The notes beneath the pieces were generated by a model. The model ran no database searches, was not told the origin of the DNA, and saw only the letters and a program-made list of their open reading frames with translations. A stretch of DNA of 64,000 nucleotides. Source: an uncultured Paracoccaceae bacterium (GTDB lineage Bacteria > Pseudomonadota > Alphaproteobacteria > Rhodobacterales > Rhodobacteraceae). Numbering within the stretch: the first letter of the stretch is position 1; each line of letters starts with the position of its first letter. Location of the stretch: contig CANNFA010000004.1 of assembly GCA_947503765.1 (NCBI GenBank), positions 353,433 to 417,432 on the forward strand, read 5' to 3'. A program made the position numbers and the translations under genes. This document shows positions 34,400-44,878 of this stretch, one piece after another.

Positions 34400-35106
34400 G
34401 CGAATGGGCGGCCCGGCGGTTCTGGACCGCGGCGCATGTGGAGCGGGTGGGGGCCGGCTTTGGCGTCCGGCTGGACGGCCGGCCGGTCAGGACGCCCGGC
34501 AAGGCCGAACTTGCCGTCCCGACAGAGGCGCTGGCCCGCGAGATCGCGCGCGAATGGGACGCGCAGGACGGTGTGATCGACCCGCGCACCATGCCCCTTA
34601 CCCGCGCCGCCAATTCCGCGATCGAACGTGTCGCGCCGCAGCGCCGGGCGGTGGCGGAGATGCTGGCCGGCTATGCGGACAGCGATCTGACCTGTTACCG
34701 CGCCGATACGCCGGATGAGCTTGTGGCGCGTCAGCAGGCGGCATGGGATCCGCTGATCGACTGGGCCGAGGACGTGTTCGGCGCACGGCTGATCCCGGTG
34801 GTGGGCGTGATGCACCAGCCGCAGTCGCCGCGAGCGCTGGCACGGCTGGGCGCCGAGGTGGACCGCTTCGGCGCATTCGAGTTGACCGGCCTGCATGACC
34901 TCGTCGCGCTGTCCGGGTCGCTGGTGATCGGGCTTGCGGCAAGCCGCGAAGCCTTCGCGCTCGACGATCTGTGGCAGCGGTCGCGCATCGACGAGACCTG
35001 GCAGCAGGAACGCTGGGGCGAGGATGACGAGGCCGCGGAAATGGCCGAGGCGAAACGGCAGGGATTCGCACAGGCGCAGCGTCTTCTGCACCTGCTGCGA
35101 TCATAG
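34396..35106 (+). CDS. ATP12 family chaperone
   Basis: The 236-residue protein matches the ATP12 family, which in mitochondria assists F1-ATPase alpha-subunit assembly and is conserved in alphaproteobacteria. Seen are ARRFWTAAHVERVGAGFGVRLDGRPVRTP, EWDAQDGVIDPRTMPLTRAANSAIE and DSDLTCYRADTPDEL. The start ATGA overlaps the stop of the RluA-type gene. It is the last gene of the crcB-containing operon. Confidence 0.92.
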   Translation: MSEWAARRFWTAAHVERVGAGFGVRLDGRPVRTPGKAELAVPTEALAREIAREWDAQDGVIDPRTMPLTRAANSAIERVAPQRRAVAEMLAGYADSDLTCYRADTPDELVARQQAAWDPLIDWAEDVFGARLIPVVGVMHQPQSPRALARLGAEVDRFGAFELTGLHDLVALSGSLVIGLAASREAFALDDLWQRSRIDETWQQERWGEDDEAAEMAEAKRQGFAQAQRLLHLLRS

Positions 35107-35302
35107 CCCATCCGATTCGCGGCGCGGCGTTTCCGTGCGGTAAACGCGGCCTTCATCCACAACTTCCTTGACCTTCCGGCGGAAGTTCGCCCACACTCTA
35201 GGCCGTTGAGGGGGAACTATGCCTTCACATGTCTTCAAACCCGGTCTTGGGGTCGGGGTACACGCCCTGCGTGAAAGGGCGGCAAATCAGGAAGAGGTAA
35301 AC

Positions 35303-36322
35303 ATGAGGAAATCCGTATTTCTTGGCGCGCTGACCGTGGCTGGCCTTGCGGCCGGTGCGGCTGCCGCGGCGACGCTTGACGACGTCAAGGCGCGCGGCAC
35401 GCTGAACTGCGGCGTCAGCACGGGGCTTGCCGGGTTCTCCAGCCCGGATGCGAACGGCAATTGGGAAGGCTTCGACGTGGCCGTCTGCCGGGCCGTCGCC
35501 GCCGCCGTACTCGGCGACCAGTCGGCCGTCGAATTCGTTCCGACCACCGGCAAGACCCGGTTCACCGCCCTGTCTTCGGGCGAGATCGACATGCTGTCGC
35601 GCAACACGACCTGGACCTTCAGCCGCGACAACGACCTGAAGTTCACCTTTGTCGGCGTCAACTATTACGACGGCCAGGGCTTCATCGTGCCCAAGGCGCT
35701 TGGCGTGACCTCTGCCAAGGAACTCGACGGCGCGACGGTCTGCATCCAGACCGGCACCACGACCGAGCTGAACCTGGCGGAATTCTTCCGGGTCAACAAC
35801 ATCAGCTACGAGCCGGTGCCGATCGAAACCAACGCCGAGGCGCTGCAACAATACTCGGCCGGTGCCTGTGACGCCTACACCACCGATGCGTCGGGCCTTG
35901 CCGCGTCGCGCGCCACCTTCGAGAACCCGAGCGAGCACACGATCCTGCCCGAGATCATCTCGAAAGAGCCGCTGGGTCCTCTGGTTCGTCATGGCGACGA
36001 CGAGTGGGGCGACATCGTCCGCTGGACGCTGAACGCGCTGATCGCCGCCGAAGAGATGGGCGTGACCTCCGCCAATGTCGAGGACATGGCCTCTGCCCCG
36101 ACCAACAACCCGGAGATCAACCGTCTTCTGGGCACCGAGGGCAATCTGGGCGAGATCATCGGCCTTGACGCCGACTGGGCCAAGAAGGCGATTGCCGCCA
36201 ACGGCAATTACGGCGAAATCTTCGAGAAATATATCGGCGAGAAGACCCCGATCGGCCTTGCGCGCGGCCTGAACGCGCAGTGGACCAACGGCGGCCTGAT
36301 CTACTCGCCGCCGTTCCGGTAA
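35303..36322 (+). CDS. bztA: amino acid ABC transporter substrate-binding protein (BztA/AapJ type)
   Basis: From ATG 35303 (after GAAGAGG) the protein has 339 residues, a signal peptide ending near AAAAA-TLDD, and the AapJ/BztA features: TLNCGVSTGLAGFSSPDANGNWEGFDVAVCRAV and FVPTTGKTRFTALSSGEIDMLSRNTTWT. In Rhodobacter capsulatus BztABCD imports glutamate, glutamine, aspartate and asparagine. A hairpin between this gene and bztB should allow more binding protein than permease to be made. Confidence 0.92.
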   Translation: MRKSVFLGALTVAGLAAGAAAAATLDDVKARGTLNCGVSTGLAGFSSPDANGNWEGFDVAVCRAVAAAVLGDQSAVEFVPTTGKTRFTALSSGEIDMLSRNTTWTFSRDNDLKFTFVGVNYYDGQGFIVPKALGVTSAKELDGATVCIQTGTTTELNLAEFFRVNNISYEPVPIETNAEALQQYSAGACDAYTTDASGLAASRATFENPSEHTILPEIISKEPLGPLVRHGDDEWGDIVRWTLNALIAAEEMGVTSANVEDMASAPTNNPEINRLLGTEGNLGEIIGLDADWAKKAIAANGNYGEIFEKYIGEKTPIGLARGLNAQWTNGGLIYSPPFR

Positions 36323-36335
36323 ACGGTTAAGCGAA

Positions 36336-36361
36336 GGGCGCGGGTAACACCGCGCCCTTTT
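36336..36361 (+). terminator. intra-operon hairpin terminator between bztA and bztB
   Basis: GGGCGCGG (36336-36343) pairs with CCGCGCCC (36350-36357) around GTAACA and is followed by TTTT. It most likely ends a share of transcripts after bztA, giving excess binding protein, a common pattern in ABC operons. Confidence 0.8.
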
Positions 36362-36458
36362 GCCATCAAAGGCCAACAAAAATCCGCACTCCGGTCCGGG
36401 AACGCGCGCAAAAGCGCGTCCGCAAATACAGAGGCCGCGGGGCAGACAGGGGAAATCC

Positions 36459-37727
36459 ATGACGACACTGACGGATCCTCCGAAGGAGACGTTCCGCCTC
36501 GGCATGCTGATCTACGACACGCGCTATCGGTCGATGACGATCCAGGTGGTGGCGCTGATCGCGTTCATGTTGTTGGCAGCCTGGCTGATCAGCAACACGA
36601 TCACCAATCTCAACACGCTGGGCAAGCCGGTGCAGTTCGGGTTCTTCACCGAAACCGCCAGCTACGACATCAACCAGAAGCTCATCGAGTACAACAACCA
36701 GGATTCGCACCTGCGCGCCGCTTTCGTCGGTCTGCTGAACACGCTGCTGGTCGCCGCCCTGGGCTGCGTGACCGCAACGGTCGTCGGGGTGCTGGTCGGG
36801 GTGCTGCGGCTGTCGCCGAACTGGCTGGTGGGGCGGATCATGACCGTCTATGTCGAGATGTTCCGCAACGTGCCGGTGCTGCTCTGGATCGTGCTGGCAA
36901 TGGCGATCCTGATCGAAAGCCTGCCGGCGCCAAGCGCGTTCCGCGGCGACGATCCATCCTCGACCATGAAGCTGATGGACAGCGTCGCTTTCACCAATCG
37001 CGGCGTCTACATCCCCGAGCCGCTGTTCACCCGAAGCCTTGGCGACATACACCTGTTCGGCGCCTCGCCGGTGCGCTTCGACATCTCGCTGGACCTCATC
37101 GCCTTCGTGCTGGTGCTGGGCCTGTCGATCTTTGCGGCGCGCAAGATCTCGGCCCGTGCCCGCGCGGTGCAGGAGGCGACGGGCGTGCGGCCCCGGACCT
37201 GGCATGTCAACCTTGCGGTGATCTTCCTGCCGACCATCGCGCTGCTGGCCGCCCTTGGCTTTCACCTCGGCTATCCGGCGCTCAAGGGGTTCAACTTCCA
37301 GGGCGGCACCCACATGCGCAATTCGCTGATCGCGCTTTGGCTGGCCCTGTCGCTTTATACCGCGGCCTTCATCGCGGAAATCGTGCGCGGCGGCATCCTG
37401 GCCATTTCCACCGGCCAGACCGAGGCGGCCGGCGCGCTGGGTCTGCGCCCGCGCCGGATCATGAGCCTTGTCGTGCTGCCGCAGGCGCTGCGGGTGATCA
37501 TTCCGCCGCTGATCTCGCAATATCTGAACCTGACCAAGAACTCGTCGCTGGCGATTGCCGTGGGCTACATGGACATCACCGGAACGCTTGGGGGGATCAC
37601 CATGAACCAGACCGGGCGCGAGCTGGAATGCGTGCTGCTGCTGATGCTGGTCTACCTGGTCCTCAGCCTGATGATCTCGGCGGTGATGAACTTCTACAAC
37701 AACCGAGTCAAACTGGTGGAGCGGTAG
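36459..37727 (+). CDS. bztB: amino acid ABC transporter permease (BztB/AapQ type)
   Basis: The 422-residue membrane protein has the larger AapQ-like size, with extra N-terminal helices and a long periplasmic insert before the transport domain. The coupling segment SLYTAAFIAEIVRGGILAISTGQTEAAGALG near residue 310 contacts the ATPase. ATG 36459 follows AGGGGAAA; the frame is open upstream but crosses the terminator. It pairs with BztC. The gap to bztC is one base. Confidence 0.93.
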   Translation: MTTLTDPPKETFRLGMLIYDTRYRSMTIQVVALIAFMLLAAWLISNTITNLNTLGKPVQFGFFTETASYDINQKLIEYNNQDSHLRAAFVGLLNTLLVAALGCVTATVVGVLVGVLRLSPNWLVGRIMTVYVEMFRNVPVLLWIVLAMAILIESLPAPSAFRGDDPSSTMKLMDSVAFTNRGVYIPEPLFTRSLGDIHLFGASPVRFDISLDLIAFVLVLGLSIFAARKISARARAVQEATGVRPRTWHVNLAVIFLPTIALLAALGFHLGYPALKGFNFQGGTHMRNSLIALWLALSLYTAAFIAEIVRGGILAISTGQTEAAGALGLRPRRIMSLVVLPQALRVIIPPLISQYLNLTKNSSLAIAVGYMDITGTLGGITMNQTGRELECVLLLMLVYLVLSLMISAVMNFYNNRVKLVER

Positions 37728-37728
37728 G

Positions 37729-39045
37729 ATGAGCGATACACATGGCGAAACCGTCCGCTTCGTCCGCGAGACCATGCTGCCCGAGCGCGAGCCGCCGACA
37801 TCGCAGGTCGGATTGCTGGGCTGGGGCCGCGACAACCTGTTTACCGGCCCGTTCAATACCATCGTCACCATCGTGTCGCTGGTTCTGATCGGCTACCTGC
37901 TGGCCGGCCTGCTTCCTTGGATGTTCCAATCGGTCTGGCGCGCCGATTCGCTGTCCGAATGCCGCGAGATCGCCACCGCCACCTGGGGCCAGTCCGAAGG
38001 ACATGCCTGCTGGGCGGTGATTCGCGAACGCTGGCCGCAATTGCTGTTCGGGTTCTACCCGTCCGAGCTTTACTGGCGTCCGATCCTGGCCTTCGCGCTG
38101 CTGATCGTGGCGGTGGCGCCGGTGCTGTTTCCCTGGGCGTCCAACCGCCTGCTGGCCGTGTCCGCCGCCTATCCGTTCCTTCTGGCCTGGCTGCTGTGGG
38201 GCGGGTCGATCTGGGGGCCGGTGATGGTCGCCGCGGGCTTTGCCATCCTGTATTTCGGCGTCACGCTTCTGTCGGGCCGGATCGGCGCGCTGGGCGCGTT
38301 GATCGTCGCGGTGGTGGCCGCACTGCTCTGGTGGCTGTTCGCCGTCGGCCCGGTCGCGGGAGAGCTGGCACGACTGATCCCGATCGGGCTGGAGCCGGTG
38401 GAAAGCCGCGATTTCGGCGGCTTCATGCTGTCGATCCTGATCGGTGTGGTCGCCATCGGGTGCAGCCTGCCGATCGGCATCGTCCTGGCGCTGGGCCGGC
38501 AATCCGACCTGCTGATCGTCAAGGCGCTGTGCGTCGGCTTCATCGAGTTCATCCGGGGCGTGCCGCTGATCACGCTGCTGTTCGTGGCCTCCACGCTGCT
38601 GAACATCTTCATGCCGCCGGGCACCGATTTCGACATCATCCTGCGGGTGATGATCATGGTCACGCTGTTCGCGTCCGCCTACATGGCCGAAGTGGTGCGC
38701 GGCGGCCTCGCGGCGTTGCCCAAGGGACAGTACGAGGGGGCCGATTCGCTTGGCTTCGACTACTGGCAGGCGCAGCGGCTGGTGATCATGCCGCAGGCGC
38801 TCAAGATCTCGATCCCCGGCATCGTGTCCACCTTCATCGGGGTGTTCAAGGACACCACGCTCGTGTCGATCATCGGCCTTCTGGACCCGCTGGGCCTGAC
38901 CAACGCGATCCGCGCGGACACCGCGTGGAACGGTGTCTACTGGGAGCTTTTCGGCTTCATCGCCCTTCTGTTCTTCATCTTCTGCTTCGGCATGTCGCGC
39001 TATTCGATGTATCTCGAACGGCGCCTCAGGACCGACAACCATTAA
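37729..39045 (+). CDS. bztC: amino acid ABC transporter permease (BztC/AapM type)
   Basis: The 438-residue membrane protein matches AapM/BztC. It has about eight or more helices and the EAA-like coupling loop [42 protein letters not shown] near residues 320-365. With BztB it forms the inner-membrane channel for acidic amino acids and their amides. bztD begins 10 bases downstream. Confidence 0.93.
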   Translation: MSDTHGETVRFVRETMLPEREPPTSQVGLLGWGRDNLFTGPFNTIVTIVSLVLIGYLLAGLLPWMFQSVWRADSLSECREIATATWGQSEGHACWAVIRERWPQLLFGFYPSELYWRPILAFALLIVAVAPVLFPWASNRLLAVSAAYPFLLAWLLWGGSIWGPVMVAAGFAILYFGVTLLSGRIGALGALIVAVVAALLWWLFAVGPVAGELARLIPIGLEPVESRDFGGFMLSILIGVVAIGCSLPIGIVLALGRQSDLLIVKALCVGFIEFIRGVPLITLLFVASTLLNIFMPPGTDFDIILRVMIMVTLFASAYMAEVVRGGLAALPKGQYEGADSLGFDYWQAQRLVIMPQALKISIPGIVSTFIGVFKDTTLVSIIGLLDPLGLTNAIRADTAWNGVYWELFGFIALLFFIFCFGMSRYSMYLERRLRTDNH

Positions 39046-39055
39046 GGAGCCCGCA

Positions 39056-39883
39056 ATGGCCGACACCGCCCAGACCGCCGCCCCCGAACGCGGGCCCGCA
39101 AGCGGCACCGACCGCCGGATCGACCGCAGGCACATGCAGGTGTCCGACGAGGTCGCGATCCAGATCAGCGACATGAACAAGTGGTTCGGCTCGTTCCACG
39201 TTCTGCGCGACATCGACCTGACCGTGTATCGCGGCGAGCGGATCGTGATCTGCGGGCCCTCCGGCTCCGGCAAGTCGACGCTGATCCGCTGCATCAACCG
39301 CCTGGAAGAGCATCAGTCCGGCAAGATCGTGGTGGACGGAACGCAACTGACCTCGGATCTGAAGAACATCGACAAGATCCGCTCGGAAGTCGGGATGTGC
39401 TTTCAGCATTTCAACCTGTTCCCGCACCTGACGATCCTCGAGAATTGTACGCTGGCGCCGATCTGGGTGCGCAAGACCCCGCGCCGCGAGGCGGTGGAAA
39501 CCGCGATGCACTACCTCGAAAAGGTCAAGATCCCCGATCAGGCCAACAAGTATCCCGGCCAGCTTTCGGGCGGCCAGCAGCAGCGCGTGGCGATCGCCCG
39601 CAGCCTGTGCATGAAGCCGCGGATCATGCTGTTCGACGAGCCGACATCGGCGCTCGACCCCGAGATGATCAAGGAAGTGCTCGACACCATGATCGAGCTT
39701 GCGGAAGAAGGCATGACGATGATCTGCGTCACGCACGAGATGGGCTTTGCCCGGCAGGTGGCGAACCGGGTGATCTTCATGGATCAGGGTCAGATCGTCG
39801 AACAGAACGAGCCTGAAGAGTTCTTCAACAACCCGCAAAGCGACCGCACCCAGCTGTTCCTGAGCCAGATCCTCGGGCATTAG
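39056..39883 (+). CDS. bztD: amino acid ABC transporter ATP-binding protein (BztD/AapP type)
   Basis: From ATG 39056 (after AAGGAGC) the protein has 275 residues. It shows Walker A GPSGSGKS (about residues 66-73), the Q-loop in [13 protein letters not shown], the signature LSGGQQQR, Walker [16 protein letters not shown] and the switch His in CVTHEMGFA. It powers the BztBC channel. It closes the bztABCD operon. Confidence 0.95.
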   Translation: MADTAQTAAPERGPASGTDRRIDRRHMQVSDEVAIQISDMNKWFGSFHVLRDIDLTVYRGERIVICGPSGSGKSTLIRCINRLEEHQSGKIVVDGTQLTSDLKNIDKIRSEVGMCFQHFNLFPHLTILENCTLAPIWVRKTPRREAVETAMHYLEKVKIPDQANKYPGQLSGGQQQRVAIARSLCMKPRIMLFDEPTSALDPEMIKEVLDTMIELAEEGMTMICVTHEMGFARQVANRVIFMDQGQIVEQNEPEEFFNNPQSDRTQLFLSQILGH

Positions 39884-40005
39884 GATGCGTTCACTTCAAT
39901 CAGGGCGTGTTTCGTCCAATCGGATTCCGTCGCGCGCCTGACTGCATTGGCCTTGCAAATGCTGCCTCGGGGCAGGCGCGTGAATGCCCTGAATGGGCCT
40001 TCGCG

Positions 40006-40506
40006 CTATCCGGTCAGATCGCGCGGCACCGCGAAATCCAGCACGCGCGCCGTCCCCGGTGACACCGCGTCCCAGCTTTCGACGCCGATCTCCGCCACCA
40101 GGGTGGCGCAGGTCGGATAGGCGTCGAAACGGGGATGATCGGGCGGCCGCGCGACCATGTCGGCAGCGACCATCGCGATGCCCGGATTGTGGCCCAGCAG
40201 CAGGACACAGCGCGCCGTCCCGGCGCCGCGCAGCACCTGCATCATGTCTTCCGCGGTCGCCAGATACAGCTCGGGCAGCCAGATCACCCGCTCCGGCCGT
40301 GGCAGGTGTCGCGCCATGCCCGCCCATGTCTGCCGCGTCCGCACGGCGTCCGACGACAAAACGAGGTCCGGCGCATACCCCTTGCCGGCCAGCCACGCGC
40401 CGATTGCCGCGGCAGACGCATGGCCGCGTTCGGAGAGCGGGCGCGCACGGTCGCCGCCGGCGATCTCGGAACGCGCCTTTGCATGACGTGTCAGGATCAA
40501 CCGCAT
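40006..40506 (-). CDS. SixA-like histidine phosphatase family protein
   Basis: The 166-residue product from ATG 40506 has the RHG-type motif LILTRHAKAR at the N-terminus and the second catalytic His in LLLGHNPGI, with SSDAVRTRQTW between. It belongs to the small SixA branch of histidine phosphatases, which remove phosphate from phosphohistidine or small molecules. It starts 2 bases after the stop of the ferredoxin-like gene, so the two are co-transcribed. The substrate is unknown. Confidence 0.87.
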   Translation of the reverse strand: MRLILTRHAKARSEIAGGDRARPLSERGHASAAAIGAWLAGKGYAPDLVLSSDAVRTRQTWAGMARHLPRPERVIWLPELYLATAEDMMQVLRGAGTARCVLLLGHNPGIAMVAADMVARPPDHPRFDAYPTCATLVAEIGVESWDAVSPGTARVLDFAVPRDLTG

Positions 40507-40508
40507 CG

Positions 40509-41165
40509 TCACCGGTGAAACGCCCGCATGTGAAAGGCCGATTGCGCCGCCGGCCGGTCATGGCGCCGCGATACCGGACAGGCGCGGCGCACCAGGCATC
40601 CGCCGGTCATGCAGCTTTCTCCTTCGGGCGTCGCCAGATGGGCATGGCACAAGGGTACGTCATACCCGCCCTCGTGCAAGGCATTTGCCGGGCAGGCCCC
40701 GATGCAGGGCCGCGCGGCGCAGCTGTCGCAGGGCTTCGCGCCCGGCGCCGGCAGTTCCAGCCGCCGCGGCAGCGCCAAAGCTCCGCGCCACGACACCATC
40801 AACCCCGCCTCGTCATGCACCAGCAGGCCCACCGGCGATTGCCAGGCCCGTCCCGTCCGCAAGGCCCAGCCGATGAACGGCAGAAACGGCGGCCCGCCAA
40901 ACGGAAACAGCGCCGTGCCGCCGCATTCCTCGGCGATGCGCCCGATGACACGTGCGGACCAGCGGTCCAGCGGATCCGGCACGTCATCCGCGAATTCCGG
41001 CTGCGTCCGGAAATGATCCCAGAACCCCGCGGCGTTCGGACCAAGCATCAGCAGCGTGCCCGTCCCCGCCGGCAGGCCGTCATCCGGGCCGGGATGAAAA
41101 CCGCCGAGCACCGCCAGCCGTTCTGCCGCAAGCGCCGCGGCCAGCTGTTCGGGAATTCCGGTCAT
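40509..41165 (-). CDS. ferredoxin-like 4Fe-4S protein
   Basis: The 218-residue protein has two cysteine groups near its C-terminus: CDSCAARPCIGACP and CMTGGCLVRRACP, the spacing of ferredoxin-type 4Fe-4S clusters. The N-terminal 130 residues (GTLLMLGPNAAGFWDHFRTQPEF and later) resemble the QueG/ferredoxin-like annotation group. It is probably a cytoplasmic electron-transfer or cofactor protein. It lies between argB and the phosphatase gene on the same strand. Confidence 0.75.
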   Translation of the reverse strand: MTGIPEQLAAALAAERLAVLGGFHPGPDDGLPAGTGTLLMLGPNAAGFWDHFRTQPEFADDVPDPLDRWSARVIGRIAEECGGTALFPFGGPPFLPFIGWALRTGRAWQSPVGLLVHDEAGLMVSWRGALALPRRLELPAPGAKPCDSCAARPCIGACPANALHEGGYDVPLCHAHLATPEGESCMTGGCLVRRACPVSRRHDRPAAQSAFHMRAFHR

Positions 41166-41205
41166 GCAGTCAATTCCACCTCGCCATCGCGGGCGATCCG
41201 CCCCG

Positions 41206-41228
41206 TTCTTCTCGTTCCAAATACGCAA
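41206..41228. repeat. dispersed intergenic repeat, inverted copy before argB end
   Basis: The reverse complement of this 23-base stretch is identical to 31496-31518. It lies between argB and the ferredoxin-like gene, which are transcribed leftward, so it has the same orientation relative to its upstream gene as the other copies. Confidence 0.85.
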
Positions 41229-41301
41229 ATCCCGGCGCCCGCAGCCCCGTGCGACGACGATATGCCGCGATGCCACGGGCCATATCGGCGTCCGCGGCCA
41301 C

Positions 41302-42165
41302 CTACGGGCGGATCAGCGTTCCCGCCCCATGCTCCGTGAACAATTCCAGCAGGCAGGCATTCGGCGCTCGCCCGTCGAGGATCACCACCGCCCGCACCCC
41401 CGCCTCCAGCGCCGCCAGCGCGGTTTCGGTCTTCGGAATCATGCCGCCCGCGATCACGCCCGCATCGGTCATCCGCCGCACCTCGCCGGGGGTCAGCTGC
41501 GTGAGCACCTCGCCGGCCGCGTCCTTCACGCCGGCCACGTCGGTCAGCAGCAGCAGCCGGTCGGCCTTCAGCGCGCCGGCTACCGCTCCGGCGGCGGTAT
41601 CGCCGTTGATGTTGAAGGTCTCGCCCTCGCGGCCCGCGCCGATCGGCGCGATCACCGGAATGATGCCGGCCGCGTGAAGCTGCCGGATCAGGCTCGGGTC
41701 GATCTTGCACGGCTCGCCGACGAAACCCAGGGCCCCGCCGTCCGCGGCCTCGCAGACGATCATGTTGGCATCCTTGCCCGACAGGCCGACGGCGCGCCCG
41801 CCCTCGCCGCCGATCGCCTGCACGATGCGCTTGTTCACCCGGCCGGACAGCACCATCTCGACCACCTCGACCGTGGCGGCATCGGTCACGCGCTTGCCGC
41901 GCACGAAGTCGCTGCGGATGTCCAGCCGGCCGAGCAGCTCGTTGATCATCGGCCCGCCGCCATGCACCACCACGGGATGCACGCCGACCTGCTGCATCAG
42001 GACGATGTCCCGCGCAAAGCTGGCCATTGCCGCCGCGTCGCCCATGGCGTTGCCGCCGAACTTGATGACGACGGTCGCGCCGGCGTAGCGTTGCAGGTAG
42101 GGCAGCGCCTCGTTCAGCGTGCGGGCGGTCACGATCCAGTCGGCATTCATCTGGCGGGTCTTCAT
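41302..42165 (-). CDS. argB: acetylglutamate kinase
   Basis: From ATG 42165 (GAGG 6 to 9 bases upstream) the protein has 287 residues. It shows [26 protein letters not shown], the GLSGKDANM segment and [28 protein letters not shown]. It phosphorylates N-acetyl-L-glutamate in arginine synthesis. In related genomes argB follows engB; here engB is 5 kb away on the other strand. N-acetyl-L-glutamate is also the product expected from DgcN-DgcA. Confidence 0.96.
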   Translation of the reverse strand: MKTRQMNADWIVTARTLNEALPYLQRYAGATVVIKFGGNAMGDAAAMASFARDIVLMQQVGVHPVVVHGGGPMINELLGRLDIRSDFVRGKRVTDAATVEVVEMVLSGRVNKRIVQAIGGEGGRAVGLSGKDANMIVCEAADGGALGFVGEPCKIDPSLIRQLHAAGIIPVIAPIGAGREGETFNINGDTAAGAVAGALKADRLLLLTDVAGVKDAAGEVLTQLTPGEVRRMTDAGVIAGGMIPKTETALAALEAGVRAVVILDGRAPNACLLELFTEHGAGTLIRP

Positions 42166-42265
42166 CTGTCGGTCCTCGTTTCGCTCCCTGTTACTGTCTC
42201 GCCGCTGGCCGCTCAAGACGATTGCGGCGCTTCCCCTCGTCGCCGCGATTTGGCATAGAGCCGCC

Positions 42266-43132
42266 ATGCTCGATGAACCCGATGACATCCACCCGCTGTT
42301 CCGGGGCGCCCCGGCGACCACGGAGTTCCGGAAACTGCGCAAGCGGCTGGTGCGCGACGTCCGCGAGGCGATCCAGCAATACGGCATGATCGAACGCGGG
42401 GCACGGTGGCTGGTCTGTCTGTCCGGCGGAAAGGACAGCTATACGCTGCTGGCCATCCTGCACGAGCTGCAATGGCGCGGCCTGCTGCCGGTCGACATTC
42501 TCGCCTGCAATCTCGACCAGGGGCAGCCGGGCTTTCCAGCGACGGTGCTGCCGGATTTCCTTCGGCGGATGGGCGTGCCGCACCGGATCGAGTATCGCGA
42601 CACCTATTCGGTCGTCACCGACAAGGTGCCCGAGGGGCGGACCTATTGCGCGCTGTGCTCGCGGCTGCGGCGCGGTCATCTATACCGTGTCGCCCGCGAG
42701 GAAGGCTGCTCCGCCGTTGTGCTCGGCCATCACCGCGACGACATCCTCGAGACGTTCTTTCTCAACCTGTTCCACGGCTCGCGGCTGGCCACGATGCCGC
42801 CCAAGCTGCTGAACGAAGAGGGCGATCTGTTCGTCTACCGCCCTCTCGCCCATGTTGCCGAGGCTGATTGCGACCGCTTCGCGCGTGCCATGGACTACCC
42901 GATCATCCCCTGCGACCTGTGCGGCAGCCAGGACGGGCTGCAGCGGCAGCAGATCAAGGCGCTTCTCGACCAGTGGGAGAAAAACCATCCCGGCCGCCGG
43001 CAGAAGATGTTCCGCGCGCTGTCCAATGCGCGGCCGTCGCACCTGCTCGATCCTTCGCTGTTCGATTTCGCCGGGCTGGTGCGATCCGGCGAGATTGAGG
43101 AAAATTCGCCGGAAATTCCGGTGCTGCGTTAA
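42266..43132 (+). CDS. ttcA: tRNA 2-thiocytidine synthetase TtcA
   Basis: From ATG 42266 the protein has 288 residues with the PP-loop [13 protein letters not shown] near residues 53-65 and two cysteine pairs, [13 protein letters not shown] and [14 protein letters not shown], which hold the 4Fe-4S cluster. It thiolates cytidine 32 of certain tRNAs using ATP. ATG choice fits TtcA length; the frame is open upstream across the argB start region. Confidence 0.95.
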   Translation: MLDEPDDIHPLFRGAPATTEFRKLRKRLVRDVREAIQQYGMIERGARWLVCLSGGKDSYTLLAILHELQWRGLLPVDILACNLDQGQPGFPATVLPDFLRRMGVPHRIEYRDTYSVVTDKVPEGRTYCALCSRLRRGHLYRVAREEGCSAVVLGHHRDDILETFFLNLFHGSRLATMPPKLLNEEGDLFVYRPLAHVAEADCDRFARAMDYPIIPCDLCGSQDGLQRQQIKALLDQWEKNHPGRRQKMFRALSNARPSHLLDPSLFDFAGLVRSGEIEENSPEIPVLR

Positions 43133-43213
43133 CTCCGCCGATACGCGCTGTTTCTAATGTGATCCCGATTGCAGGGCGCAGGCTGCCGCCCTGGCTGAAA
43201 GGGGACAGATCCG

Positions 43214-44764
43214 ATGGCGCGTATCATCGGCCGGATCGGCCGCAACCTGTCGACCACCGCGAAAACGGCCTTTCTGGGCCCGCAGATACTGGCCTTCGTT
43301 CCGGCGCTGACGCTCGGCGGCTACTGGTACGGGGGCGAGGGGGTGCTGCTGTTCATGGCGCTGTTCGTGCCGGCGATCATGGGACTTGTCGGGCTGGCCG
43401 CGCCGGGCCGGGGGGCATCGCCCAAGCCGGGCCAGGATACGGCGACCGGCCTGCCGCCCGGCAGCGCGGTCGCCGCGGCGCTTGACGCGGCATTCTGCGT
43501 CGAACCCGCGACCGCGATCCGCACCGCCTGCCTGGTGCTGGAGATTGACGAATTCGATGCGTTCCGGCGGACCTACGGGGCGGAAAGCGCGGACAAGGTG
43601 TTGGCGCAGATCGCGGAACGGGTATCCGGGGCGCTGCGCGACGGTGACGTGGCGGCCCGCATTGACGAGGCCCGGCTCGCCATTGCGCTGGCGCCGGTGC
43701 GCCGCCTCGACCTCGAGGCGATGATCCAGATCGCGGCCCGGATCCAGCGGGCTGTCGCGGCGCCGGTCGTGATCGGCGGAATGCGCGTGTTCCTGTCGGC
43801 GTCGGTCGGGTTCTGCCTGCCGCGCCGCGCTGCGGAACGTACCGGTGCCGCCTGCCTGGACGCGGCGGAAACCGCTTTGCGCGATGCACAGGCCAGCGGC
43901 ACGGGCGCGATCCGGGCCTACGCGGCCCAGGCCCCGCGCAAGCGTATCCGGCGCGCGGGCCTTGCCGAAGAGGTTGCAGAGGCGCTCGATGCCGGCCATG
44001 TGCGCCCCTGGTTCCAGCCGCAGATCAGCACCGATACCGGCGATGTCACCGGGATGGAGGCGCTGGCACGCTGGGAACACCCGGAACGCGGTGTCATCCT
44101 GCCGGGGGCCTTCCTGCCGGCGATTTCCGCCTCGGGACTCAGCCAGCGGCTGGGCGAGGTGATCCTGTACCAGAGCCTCGGCGCGCTGCGCGACTGGGAT
44201 GCCGCCGGGGCGAAGGTGCCGACCGTCGCGGTGAATTTCAGCCGCGAGGAGCTGGCCGACCCGACCCTGTGCGATCGCGTCCGCTGGGAGCTGGATCGTT
44301 TCGACCTCGCCCCGGAGCGGCTGGTGGTCGAAATCCTCGAAACCGTGATCTCCCGCTCCGAGGATGACACCGTGACACGCAACGTCACCCAGCTGCACCG
44401 GCTTGGCTGCGGCATCGACCTCGATGATTTCGGAACCGGGCATGCGTCGATCGCCAGTATTCGCCGGTTCTCTGTCGGCCGGATCAAGATCGACCGCTCC
44501 TTCGTCACCCGGATCGACACCGACCGCGAACAGCAGTCGCTGCTGACCGCGATCCTCGACATGGCCGAAAGGCTGGGAATCGAAACGCTGGCCGAAGGGG
44601 TTGAAAACGTGGCCGAACATGCGCTTTTGGCCCAGCTCGGCTGCGGATATGTCCAAGGCTACACCATCGCGCGTCCGATGCCGTTCGCGGAAACGCAGGC
44701 CTGGATGCGTGCTCACCGGCAGCGCCTGGAGGAGCGTCCCCGCATCGCGCGGGAGGCGGGCTAG
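43214..44764 (+). CDS. membrane-bound EAL phosphodiesterase with degenerate GGDEF domain
   Basis: The 516-residue protein has two N-terminal helices (about ILAFVPALTLGGYWYG and LLFMALFVPAIMGLVGLAA), a GGDEF-type domain (residues 95-235) and an EAL domain (residues 250-510). The cyclase signature is lost: the site reads ARIDEARLAIA. The EAL domain keeps GMEALARWEHP, EILETV, LDDFGTG and ETLAEGVEN, so cyclic-di-GMP hydrolysis is likely, with the GGDEF part acting as a sensor or GTP-binding switch. Confidence 0.88.
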   Translation: MARIIGRIGRNLSTTAKTAFLGPQILAFVPALTLGGYWYGGEGVLLFMALFVPAIMGLVGLAAPGRGASPKPGQDTATGLPPGSAVAAALDAAFCVEPATAIRTACLVLEIDEFDAFRRTYGAESADKVLAQIAERVSGALRDGDVAARIDEARLAIALAPVRRLDLEAMIQIAARIQRAVAAPVVIGGMRVFLSASVGFCLPRRAAERTGAACLDAAETALRDAQASGTGAIRAYAAQAPRKRIRRAGLAEEVAEALDAGHVRPWFQPQISTDTGDVTGMEALARWEHPERGVILPGAFLPAISASGLSQRLGEVILYQSLGALRDWDAAGAKVPTVAVNFSREELADPTLCDRVRWELDRFDLAPERLVVEILETVISRSEDDTVTRNVTQLHRLGCGIDLDDFGTGHASIASIRRFSVGRIKIDRSFVTRIDTDREQQSLLTAILDMAERLGIETLAEGVENVAEHALLAQLGCGYVQGYTIARPMPFAETQAWMRAHRQRLEERPRIAREAG

Positions 44765-44878
44765 GAATGGTCGACGGCGTTGCGGCCACGTGCCACCGGG
44801 GCGGGGATTCCGCTTGACCTTTGACGCCATGGATAGTTGAACCGCCGCGACCTGACTTCACAGAAATGGCCCCGGTTC

